Positions 1-10,966 of a stretch of 64,000 bases of DNA are shown piece after piece. This stretch comes from Bugula neritina (lineage: Eukaryota > Bryozoa > Gymnolaemata > Cheilostomatida > Bugulidae). Numbering within the stretch: position 1 is the stretch's first letter; every line of letters begins with the position of its first letter. The DNA lies in the NCBI GenBank assembly GCA_964035545.1, contig OZ037766.1, positions 2,153,501 through 2,217,500 on the forward strand. The letters run 5' to 3'. The translations under genes and the position numbers were made by a program. Under the pieces are notes generated by a model that saw only the letters and a program-made list of their open reading frames with translations, ran no database searches and was not told the origin of the DNA.

Positions 1-1914
1 GATCACGATCCCAGAAATCACCTGATCGGTATAAGCACAACCTTCATTCTTCAAAAAGAACTCGATCGCGCTCTCCAATACATAATAGAAAAATTGATGC
101 TCATCGGAGGAGGCGGTCCCGATCTCCTATCTCTACAAAAAGAAAATCACCAACTCGTTCACCATCTCCAAAACACTCGAGACGCCATTCCTCTGGTAAC
201 AAACATTCTAGTTCTAGAGTGTCACATTCAGCTAGTCGCCGCCATTCACGTAGCCCTCAACAGTCACACGTAAGTAACGGGCTCCGTACACGACCACTTT
301 CTCCGTGGAGTATCAACAGCTTGACATTTCTCGTTGACAAAAAGTGGAAGTCTTTCTATGAAAAATACTATGCGTCTGGTATTCGCGATGATGCCCTTTG
401 CTTAATTTTGCAAAAAGATTATCTCCAGGCTTATAAAGGATTTTTTGTGCAAGATCCACAGTTTGAGATAGCATATCCTGTTTTAATTCAACCTGAACTT
501 CTTCGCTCAATGCTAACGGAAAGAATAGAAAATGGGCCTTCTCAAAGTTCATCTCAATTGAGTCGAGAAGTTTCATCAGTGATTACAGTAAAAAATGTAC
601 CAATGGCAGATTGTGATGCCCTAGAACCTGGGGAGATTATTGATGATGAACGAAAGAAAGAGCTAAAACGTGCATGGGAAAAAAATTTAGCTAGAGCACT
701 TCCACCTCCTGTAAAGAAGCCAGCCTATACAGAAAGGCGTCCTAAAGTGACTGCAGAAAACTACACTTCACAACCTCATCCCAATAAAGATTTTTCTACA
801 ACTACTGTTCCTGTTTCGGTTCCTCAGCCAGTTCCACCGCCTGAGAAGACTTCTGACTCGCTCCATTCTTCGGGTGTTGGCCGAACGCCGGAAGACTTCC
901 ATTCTTTTGACAAACTTCAAGTTCTGATTAGAGAGAAGTTGAAACTGCCTACAGTCAAACCCCCATCCCCAACCAAACACCCCTCTTCTATTGAGGTTCC
1001 AGATCTGGTCAAGCAGGCACTCAAGAGTATAAAAGGGGATGCTCAAGCGGAATACCCAACCACATCCATGTCTTCAGATGGCCTGGTATGTCTATATGTA
1101 TAACACACATGTGTTCTATGTTTGACATTTAGTTTTATTCAGAGTTTTGTAAAGATTACCAGCATGAGCTTGTTTAAATGTTAATGCGCTTGCGTATTGG
1201 CTTTAGGTATTTAGAGATCCATTTCTGGGATTTGTTCACAATGTGCTTTCTGGAATCCTAAAGATGACTGGACTTCAGGATGATGTGGTATGAGTTTAAA
1301 TATTTGGTTTTATAATTATTTCAATTGTCATCAAATATTCATTATTTCCTCAGAATCACAGTAGGTATGTCGCTTTCACACACCTTTAGCACTGCATGTT
1401 TTAGCTACTGTAGAGCAGTATATTCCATAGAAATTTATTGATAGTGACTTGCTATATCAAGCTTGGTTTTATTTTTATACTTTGTTGTTTAGCTCAAACT
1501 TTCATTATACATAAATTTTAGTCACCAGTAGACAATTATTGCACTCAATTTTTTTTCAAAACGTAATCTCATGCAACTGCCATGCTTAGACTTAAAATGA
1601 TTATCTGTGTTTACCCAATCATATTTGATATTTGGCAAAGCAATTTCCTCTATGTGTACGCATGTGTGTAGGACTCGGGGGCTGTGCCTTCTGCGGTTTT
1701 AACCGAGCTGCATTATGAGCAGCGTCGAATGCATGAGAGTATGGTTACTCCCGAAGGTCATCTGTTGATTCGGATGGCTCGGATGTCATTGACTAATAGA
1801 GATAGACTGCACTCCAAGTTTGGTTCGTCTCATGCTGATGTCGTGGGAATACTGGAGAATTTAGACCGGGACGTATTACAGCTGATAGCTGATACACCAA
1901 TGCTCAAACAATGA
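1..1914 (+). CDS. RS-domain nuclear protein of unknown identity (5' partial)
   Basis: Coding exons are <1-1085, 1207-1287 and 1672-1914, all joined in phase 0 (donors GTATGT and GTATGA; acceptors TTTAG and TGTAG), with a TGA stop at 1912-1914. The first exon is open from base 3, so the start codon lies outside the window. The first 80 or so visible residues are rich in RS, SR and RSP dipeptides, as in splicing-associated or nuclear-speckle proteins. Next comes a hydrophobic/aromatic block (about 300-500) with motifs such as KKWKSFYEKYY, then an acidic LEPGEIIDDE motif and a proline-rich stretch. The C-terminal 80 residues look helical and contain EQRRMHESM and LENLDRDVLQLIAD. At least 468 residues are visible. 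I do not recognise the family; RNA processing is inferred only from the RS region. A polyadenylation signal is plausible at about 2346 (AATAAA). Confidence 0.72.
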
Positions 1915-4180
1915 TTCTCAGACTTGTTACTCTCCCTCTAGTTGGAAATAGTAATATACTGCGACATGTATTCTAAGGGAAACTGGAAAATGCAAAAACT
2001 GAGATGATGTTTTACCACAGTATTGTAAATTTTATGAAAAAGATTGTGTTACTGTAAAGGATAAAGTAAATATAGAACTAATATATAAGTCAAAACACTT
2101 CCTGTTGACCGCATGAGAATATGCAAGCATGTTGGCTACAAGAACTGAAGATGATGGTGAAAGAAATGCTACGGGAATAGTATCTTACAATATATAAAAG
2201 TACGGACTATAACATGTACACCTACCGGCAATCTCGTCATTGTATTATAGAGAAGAAAAAGAAGGATATAAATGTTATTAAAATGAAAGAAAGTAAAGAA
2301 GCAAAACATGCCCATCATAGACTGTAAACACAACAATATATGCCGAATAAATATTATATTTGAAATGACTTTTGTTGCAGTTATGGTGCAGTTGTTTCAT
2401 TATAAACAATATCAATTAAAATAAATGTTTGTTGAATAAGGTAATAATCTGATAGTCAGTGTATACTTCTGTAGTAATACCAGTATCAGTGCTATGAAGC
2501 TGGCCAGTGCATTTAGAAGTTGTTTATTATATGATTTGCAGGCTCACTACTAGCATGTCCATTGTTATGTTCTCTTTTAAATGTATTGTACATAAAATTT
2601 GTATATGACTTTCCAAGTTCTTTGAAATTTGTCTAGTGCTGAAGCTACAATTTTAATGGCTTCTAGTTTGTTTTATATTTCTTCTAGTAGCAAATTATAT
2701 ACACCTACATTTAGATTTTCTTGGTTTAGATTTAAATTAGTTGATTTTTCTTGTACCTGAAACAGGCAGTTTTGGAAATAAAATGAATAGACCTACAATT
2801 TGTTGTAATTGAACGGTTAATGTGAAGTCTCAGCTTCATTTTACTGTTTAATTCTAACGCTCTTCCTACTGTATTTGGCAGAACAAAGTGCAGTGCGGTG
2901 CAAAGATTTTAAATGATCAAAATGGTTTAGAAATCAACTCTCTGTTCTACTATTATGGCAAAAAATTACTCTTGAAGAGCCTAGATTTAACTGAAAATGC
3001 TTACCACCCTAAAGGAAGTAGTGTTTAATGATTTAACTTTAGTTTCGGTCCTTTTATAAAAGCCTTTAGGGGTTTTAACAGTCTACAAGAGTTTGTAGTA
3101 AACATATATAAGGAAAGCAATTTGCGATTTTATATGCCAACCTGTAAGTTCCCTTCATTGCTGTTCCATCCTCCTACTGGACCATATTATTCAGGGCAAT
3201 TTAATTTAACCAGTTCTTAAGCACAGTATTTAGTGGCAGTAATTCTACATGGATTGCCTCTATACCTACTTTGTGTTGCTGATTCATTCATAATGTTAGG
3301 ATTATAATGTTTTTAAAAAATAGTTTTTAACCCCAAAATACTGGTTCTTTTTATGTAGCCATGTGTAGCAGCATATATTAGATGTTGTAGTCTAGATAGC
3401 GGAGTTACCTTGGGATGGCATCAATATCATGTATGGCTTATAATTTAAAGTTAATTTATGAGATATATGTCATAGCTACTATCAAGAAGTGGGGTTAGAT
3501 GATTTCCCAAAACAGTTCTTGTACCGTGTTTGCCTCGAAGCTCTAAGAAATGCCGGGCAATTCGTAGCTGTATTTGCCTGCAGTTGCGTGCCTATTTCCA
3601 TGGACTTCATCTGCATATAGTCCCTGGTAAGATTAGTATGCAGCGGCTATGTAAAATCCTATGAACCCAACTAGTCTATACAATGTTATTTCTCTCATCT
3701 GCTGTTTGTTCTCTCTTTGTCACCCATAAATAGACAACTTAAAATAGTTTTATATCATCCATTGCCTACCAATAGTTATGTATTGCAGCGTAAGTTACAC
3801 GAATTATTCAACACATTTCAACTATTGGTTGCCTCAATGAATCTGAGTGGTTAACTTTTAAAATCATTTCTTGCTGTATTTAACATTAAATTGGTTTTTT
3901 AAAAGAATACTTTAAAAGGTCATGTAAAAATGCTTTTAATTTTAGAATGAGGGTGGATGAGTTGAAAGGACTTGTGAATAAAACTGCAAGTAGAAGAAAT
4001 ACAAAAAAGTTATGGGAGCTGAAAGTTTTTCAGAATTGCTGGTGGGTTTTCACAGTGAGTATTTCTTATGTAATAATTTTGCAGAAAGTTAAAAGGAAAT
4101 TATTATAATTATTTTGGACAGTGTTAGTGTATACACATCGTAATTTCACTCTGTGGTTTGTAGTGTGATTCAGTCAAATA
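1915..4180. other. 3' UTR and A+T-rich intergenic DNA
   Basis: This follows the stop of the RS-domain gene. It holds several AATAAA signals (for example near 2346 and 2778) and otherwise A+T-rich unique sequence. One short open frame starting with ATG near 3946 is too weak to call an exon. No RNA gene or convincing coding exon was seen. Confidence 0.5.
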
Positions 4181-4196
4181 CTGCTTCACATACAAA

Positions 4197-4410
4197 CTCG
4201 CACAAGTTTATAGTCACTATCCCTGTGAGAAACCCCTGAAAGAGAGGGTTTTTTGTTAAAGTGGGCTAAGGACTTATTTAAATAAGGCACAAGAGCAATT
4301 AAGTCTGGATGCTCTTCCTAACATCACCAATGGCCTTTACTAGGGTTTGAACCCATGACTTCATGTTTACTAGGCAAATGCTCTAACCCCTAGACCACAG
4401 CTGCCCCCTT
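4197..4410 (-). mobile_element. tRNA-derived SINE, copy 1, with target-site duplication
   Basis: Read on the minus strand, the element starts with a tRNA-like head: an A-box-like TGGTCTAGGGGTTAG and a B-box-like GGGTTCAAACCC, spaced as in a Pol III type 2 promoter. A core GATGTTAGGAAGAGCATCCAG follows, then a 3' part ending in TGCGAGTTTG. It is flanked by 16-bp direct repeats at 4181-4196 and 4411-4426 with one mismatch, as expected for a retroposed SINE. A second copy of the same family lies at 28631-28820. Confidence 0.85.
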
Positions 4411-4426
4411 CTGCTTCATATACAAA

Positions 4427-6759
4427 TGATCTAATTTATTAGTAGCAGTTTGAGCTGTGTAATAATTGTTGCATGAGAAGTTATCTCCTTTTTATTAAAC
4501 TTGACAAGCTCAAACCACAAACCAAAGATTAAAAAGCAATGGTGATTTTCGGAAATAGTATCTTTGACCTAACATCTTGAATAAAGGCGTTGAATATATG
4601 CGAGACCATTTAGGCGGTGTGTTTGAATGATATAAATACTTTCAATACTAAACGCCTACTACTATCTATATTATATGATGGGTCATTTTCTGGTTTTGGT
4701 TAAAACTGCAAATTTAACTTTATTTGATAGGAATATCCACTTTTTTGTTGTATAGTAACCTTCAAGTAGTTTTATAATAATTAAATGTTTTTATAATATT
4801 ATGATTATTTCGATTTATTGATGCAATGTCTTATAAACATACAAATGAACTGCTGATGAAAGCTATATAAAGGAATTTGAAAGTTACATAATCAACAAAT
4901 TAATAAAAAAGGTTTAAAACAACTTAGAATCTCATTGCCTATTATGCATATATTTTGAAATTTTTATGAAAAAACTGAAAAAAATTTGGCTATTAGGTAC
5001 AAAGGTGTAGGTTTTTGCTTTGCTGGAATTTATAACTTTTTAGCAGTTAGGGCTGGTGCACTACTGCATCATTGTGCAGACAACTTTTCATGATTCAATT
5101 ATATGCGAGAACTAGCACTATTAAAAGCACATGCAACTCTGCACCTATCTCAATCTGTATTTGTGGGAAAATTTTTCTCATTAAAACCCATCACTATGTG
5201 TGGTGTAAATATCTTAGTTTCCATTTTGGGTATTTATTGCTGATATGCAGTAAATATGACACAAAAATACTGGTATTTCATAAGTGTATGCTGGGTGCAT
5301 GAGAAATAATACACTATTTGTTTCCTCTAGTATCTAAACATTTCTCTGCTCATCATAGATTGATGTCATGAACGTTATGTAACATCATGTCAGCGTGTCA
5401 ACATGTCCGCACGTTATTATATGTTTTCTCTAAATCAAGATTATTTTGGTGTACAACTTGTTGCGAAGTGTTTTTTCTAATTACTAGTTGTTTCATTTCC
5501 TTTTTAGAAATCATGAAAAGTTTCAACCCAAACTTATTAGTGGTGTTTGTGTTACTTTGAGCTGTTAATACATAGACTGGAGTCGTCACCTCTTTTATGC
5601 TCTCGTTTGTATTGAGCACATCTACTACGTGTGAGTATTTTATATTCTAAGTATAGTCATTGTAGATGGTTTTGATTATGTACACTATACAACAGCAAGA
5701 TATGAATAGAAATTTCTTGTCTACACGACATCTGACAAACCTAAATACAATAAAATTTCAAAACTATGAAAGTGACAGTTTATAGAAAAACATTTTGGCA
5801 AAAAATTTAGATCTACCAATATTTTTATGGTGTGAAACATTTGCTATGTAAAGATTAGATAAAATACAGTTTTTTCCTTTCGTAGTAACCCATGATAATA
5901 ATATTGTAGTGCTGGATTACTATGAACTGTGTTTCATTAGAACATTAATTTTTAGCAATAGACTAATCACACTATGTGGTAATTTCAAATCAATTGCATT
6001 TTTTCTTATACCAAATCAATTGCATATATTATGTTAATTGCATAATGTAACTATGTTGCTGGAATTTGAACAATGCAATAATCACATTATTGTTGTGTAT
6101 GTAACATTGAATAGCATTTTTACTCTCAGATTTACACTTGTGGCACAAATAAATATTTTCAAAATTCAAGTGCAATTTGAGGAGCATAGAACATGCTATG
6201 AAGTTGTTTATTCAGAGTGCAAGTTGAACAATATGACTGAGTAATTTGTAAATAGGGAATACTAAACCCCATCATTCACAGAGTTCATGTAGGTTACTGC
6301 AATCACAGCTTTTACTTACTTTAGTAGGACTCTACATACTTATTTACACTTACTTTATATACTATCCAGTGTCTATACTGCACATTCTATACTACACTAT
6401 ACTTACAATACGTATGTACTTACTATACTTTACTTGCTATGCTATACTTACTATATATTATACATACTACGCTATATTTACTAAACCGTTATACTTAATT
6501 CACTTACTAAATCATACTACACTTACTATATTATACTACACTTACTATACATACTAGACTTACTATACATACTACACTTACTAATACTATAGTACACTAT
6601 GTTTTCTGTACTCATACTTACTATGCATACTATGTAAATGTAATAGCTTAAGATGCTCATAATTCATCCTTTCGTTTAATTAACTGCACATATGCAAAAA
6701 AAAATTATTTTACTTCATGTACGTATGAATATAATATAATGATTCTTTTGTGTTTTCAG
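4427..6759. other. A+T-rich intergenic DNA with degenerate TAC/TTA repeats
   Basis: No coding exon is supported here. Positions 6340-6640 consist of a degenerate short-period array of CTTACTATACTACA-like units. The small open frames in this stretch are low-complexity and lack splice or start context. Confidence 0.5.
6340..6640. repeat. Degenerate TACTATACTACACT tandem array
   Basis: About 300 bp are dominated by imperfect repeats of ACTTACTATACTACA-like units, with spacing drifting between roughly 10 and 20 bp. This looks like an old, decayed minisatellite. Confidence 0.6.
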
Positions 6760-6912
6760 TTGACTTTATTGCAAGAAACCCAGAGCTGCAGTCAGCATTT
6801 AGTCGAGACTCTCTCCCAAGTTATACAGCTTTTTCAATCTGAATATGTTGCACTGAGGCTAAATGATATTATGAATCGCAGTTTGTTGTTGGGATATAAT
6901 TTTATTTTATAA
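6760..6912 (+). other. Orphan candidate terminal exon
   Basis: A pyrimidine-rich acceptor (TGTGTTTTCAG, ending 6759) is followed by 50 open codons and a TAA. The peptide is coiled-coil-like, with motifs such as LLQETQSCSQHLVETLSQVI and balanced composition, unlike the surrounding A+T-rich DNA. It would join in frame to any phase-0 donor, such as those at 1085 or 1287 in the upstream RS gene, so it could be an alternative last exon. No other exon was found between, so this remains a guess. Confidence 0.3.
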
Positions 6913-7928
6913 TTTATGAAAAAAACAGCATAGTAGACAGTAAGAATTTTATAATAGAAGCTAGTATTGCTGTAGACAGTAATTATTGCATAATGCACTG
7001 CATAGACAAAATAAATGTACAAGTAACCTGAAGTATGGATTGCTGTTTATTACACAATTATCGTAGAAAAAAATGTGGAAAATGAGGGAATTTTACAAAA
7101 TACTTCTATTTAACTTTTCCTTCAGTTAGAATAATTTTGAATAGACTGTTTTTGATTCCTGCACAAAATTTAGGACTGATACCAGTAATATCTGCTCTGC
7201 TCCATTACGTAATAGTCTGGTGTTAGAGCTTTATATAGAGCATGAATATAGACACCGAAGATTTATAAATTGAACTCAATTAAAAAAAGATTATCAAATT
7301 TGTTGAGAGCAATGTAGTAGAAGACTTTGGTAGTTTCAAAATTAGAGAGGATAACTGATAAAATGGAAGTAAATTAATAGACCATAGAAAGTATCATGAG
7401 CAAATAATTTCAAAAGAATGATTAATTTCACATAAATGTTGTGCTCCCACTTGCCTGAGGGAAAATTCATCTACAGCTAGAATACGTCCCGCAATGGCTA
7501 ATAAATAGAACTAATACTATGTACATGTTAGAAATGTGCATCTAAAGGTTAGTATTATGAGATTACAATTATAGACTTCATTGATTACTCAGCTAATAGC
7601 TGTACTTCTTTCTTACAAACTTCCTACTTCTTGAGATTTGATGGGTCAATGCAGATGAGAATATAACTCCAAATATCTACAAATCAATATATTTAGCCAA
7701 CACAAAGCCTCATCACCTTTACAGGTGGCAGCTAATATTTTCTTGTAAATATATGTATTAGCATAACAATCTTTCCATCTAGTGATATTTTTATTAGGCA
7801 AACTAAATTTGCACACCAAAACTTTAGAGAAATGCAATTTCTATTAAACGACCAATATTTTTATTCAAAATATCAAGATTTTACACATCTGTGCAAATCT
7901 GATATATACAGTAGCTCTGTAGTGGACA

Positions 7929-10900
7929 CTAACATATACACACCTGTATTACCATACACACCTGTATTACGCTGAAACCAAGAGAAAGTGCTGGAACTAA
8001 CACCATGTTCAGCCTTAGACCCTTTTCAATAACGAAGGCACAGCCCTACCATAAGACATGTAACATATTAGTATCAGGTAACATGCATTCAGTCACCAGA
8101 CTATTGCACAACGTTTATGTTATGTTCTGTAGCCAATCACAAATCATGCAATTATTTGAGAGTGTTGATTTCCTTTGAGTGAAATAGACGTAATATTTTC
8201 TTAAAGTAGCAATTTTTGGAATATCACTAAGAATTTGATTGAAGAAATAATTACATTCACTACATTGTGTGGCACAACTATATCTATAAAGAGAGAACAG
8301 AGAACTGAGTGTAAAGATATAGCATAACGTGACACCTTTGTATATATATTGGAAGGATGCTCTATTTTCCCACATCCACTGACCCTCGATATACAACAGC
8401 TATCTGGTGTGGTCGTATTGAGAGACTTTATTACGGAGTTGTTCTTCCAATCTTTGTATGACGCTGAGCCACAACACTTGTACTGTAAAAGCAGACGAAC
8501 AATATAATAAGACTGTTCCATGATATTCACTACATGAGTCATATACCGGCAGACATTATCATATGACATCCTCATTGCATCTATTTTAGCATCACTACTG
8601 CACAGCATTGCGTCATGACAGTGCGTCACAGCATTGTGCTCTAGGACTATATCACAGTCATGACACTATGTCACATCACAATGCTACTAAATAAAAGCTG
8701 TACACGTGATGTAAAATTTAATAAAAATTAGAAGTGTCCTCTAAAAAATATTGATTCATTTTGATTGAACTAGAATTTTCAATTTAATAACCAAGTTCTA
8801 ATAAAATAGCGCAAACTCTTGAAATTGTTGACCAACAGATGCTGGTTTAAATTGAAACTTTGTAAAAACAAGATTGCTTATTCCGAGTTTGTATATTAAT
8901 ACACAGCACTAATTTATCCATAACAAAGATCTAGTAAGCTTGTTTGTTGAACCGCAGGTTTAACCCAAATTAGCTTCTCTACCATTTTATTTCAATGACC
9001 CAAACTGCAGTTTACCAGTTTACTCTCTCAGCAAAATATCATAGAAAATAAAAAATGAAAAAACTCATTAGTACACAAACAGCAGAAACATGATTTTATC
9101 ATTAAAATGAGATAGAAAAAATGAAAGAACCACATTGTGTAAAGTATCAAGATATAAACAAGCTCAGTGTAATATCCACACAGCAAGTGGAGGCCAAACA
9201 AAGCATGCATAGAAATCTTCAACAAACACCAGCTGTCTTATCTATATGACCATCTGACAGGAAGCACTTGCGAGCACTTGCCTTCATTTGCACATTATCT
9301 ATGGCATTAGTTGTAGAGTCTTGTTTCCCCCATTCCTTTATGGTCACTTCAGATATGTATTTGGGGAAAGTGGCATTGTCAACTTGAACATATGTTATGT
9401 ATGACATCATGCCAATAGATAACTCCATCATAAATATCACCACCAGTAGCACAATGAACTATGAAATAGTAAAACATAATATGTATAGTTCCACTAGTTA
9501 CATAAGAAGTGTTCATGGACATCAAAAACTTGTGAAATAGCAAACTGTAATCAATGATAACGCTGGTTTCATTGTCAAAACTCTCCAATTTTCTAAACTT
9601 TGGATAATCCATCAGACTTAATTGTGCAAAAACAGAAAAATTGGTCATAACGTGGTAGAAAAAACTACCCATAACCACAAGCAGGTAACAAGCTAAATAT
9701 AGATTCAACACTCATAGCCAATCCACTGCATGTAGTACTGGTGCTAAGACAGGCCACACTTGTATACACACAAGGAGAATAGCAGAGAGCTACTTACAGC
9801 TACCAAACTAGAGGGGCGTTCCTGCACCACCCCAGTACACCCCACAATGCTGGATATAAGAATAAGACCGCCAACAGCCACTGTACTGTACACTGATATA
9901 GAGTAGAGCGGTGACATTAGCAAGGTCAAATCCCACTTCTCCAACAACGTCCACATTCCGAAACCAACCAGTGTCATCCCTGTCAGCTAACAAATATTCA
10001 GAATAGGATGTGTTTAACACCAACACATACTTTCATTGTCTGCATATTTGGCGTGTCTGGAATAATTTCTATACTTGAAACCCTGTCATTCCAGCTAGTT
10101 GGAAACACTAGCTGGCACAGCATGGTGTTGAGGGGAGAAGATGGTGATATATTAGGTAATGTAAACCCAGAAGAATTCAGAGTAGAGTATATTAAACATG
10201 ATAGTCATCAACTGTACAGTCAACCCCAGAGTTTAGCTTGGCAGAAAATTCAACAAGAAAAATAAAACTAACCAAGTTTTGAGCAGGGAAGCCAGTTTAG
10301 TATGGTAACAGTTGTTGTCAAGATAGTGTTTTATACAGCTTTTATGACCAATTGATGCTAACAACTCATTCAAATGTGTTTCAATGCTTGCAGTGACAGT
10401 GGAATGACATTTAAAGAGAAACTTCTGCATACAGACTAATTGTAGGTACACTAGTTGGCTGTACATACGGCCTGACGTTAAAACTCAAAGATACATAATA
10501 AATATAATAGTAGGTTTGCCTTGAAACTTTCAAAATCAATTCATGAACGGAAAGTTTATAATTATTTTGTGTGACAACAACCAGACAAATTAATTATAAC
10601 GCATTTCATTCACTATTTTAAAGTTAAAATCTTATGAGTCATAATTCACAACCAAACTAAAGTGCTACAGCTAAGCTATGAGTTATGTATCTCTATTCTA
10701 ACCAAGGTCATACATGCAGATTTATGTTCAAAAACATTGTTTTTTACATGTAATCCTTTAATAGCAAAAAATACTTCCTAGCAACTACAGGTTGCCATGG
10801 AAACAGCAATAGGTGTATAAGACATTACTATATACTAAATTATTAACAACTTCCGGCTTACCAAAAAGACTGTGTTGAAGCTGAAAACAGCATATCTAAG

Positions 10901-10966
10901 AAATATTTTGGTACATAATTCACTGGGTCTCTTGGCTGGAGGGTAATGGAGCACCTGTTGTGGCAT
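7929..10966 (-). CDS. Tetraspanin, CD151/TSPAN11-like
   Basis: Five coding exons: 10966-10862, 9986-9798, 9458-9282, 8482-8336 and 8045-7929, all phase 0, giving 244 residues (human CD151 is 253). Tetraspanins organise integrins and other receptors in membrane microdomains. TM1 spans about 23-44 (RYAVFSFNTVFL then LTGMTLVGFGMW), TM2 about 65-85, TM3 about 99-120 (FIVLLVVIFMMEL) and TM4 about 218-242. The large extracellular loop has the signature CCG at 160-162, SCC at 185-187, GC at 193-194 and C208, a six-cysteine loop. CGKIEHPSNIY before C208 closely parallels the CD151/TSPAN11 loop. The first ATG is the start because the reading frame upstream is closed. Oddities: intron 3 begins GC rather than GT (9281-9280), and the protein ends about two residues after TM4, so it lacks a cytoplasmic tail. 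Confidence 0.88.

Noticed and set aside
3946-4106. Short ATG-initiated frame with an internal GTGAGT
   Set aside because: Lys/Val-rich, preceded only by a weak TTAG acceptor, with no family resemblance and no partner exon in a fitting phase that I could justify.
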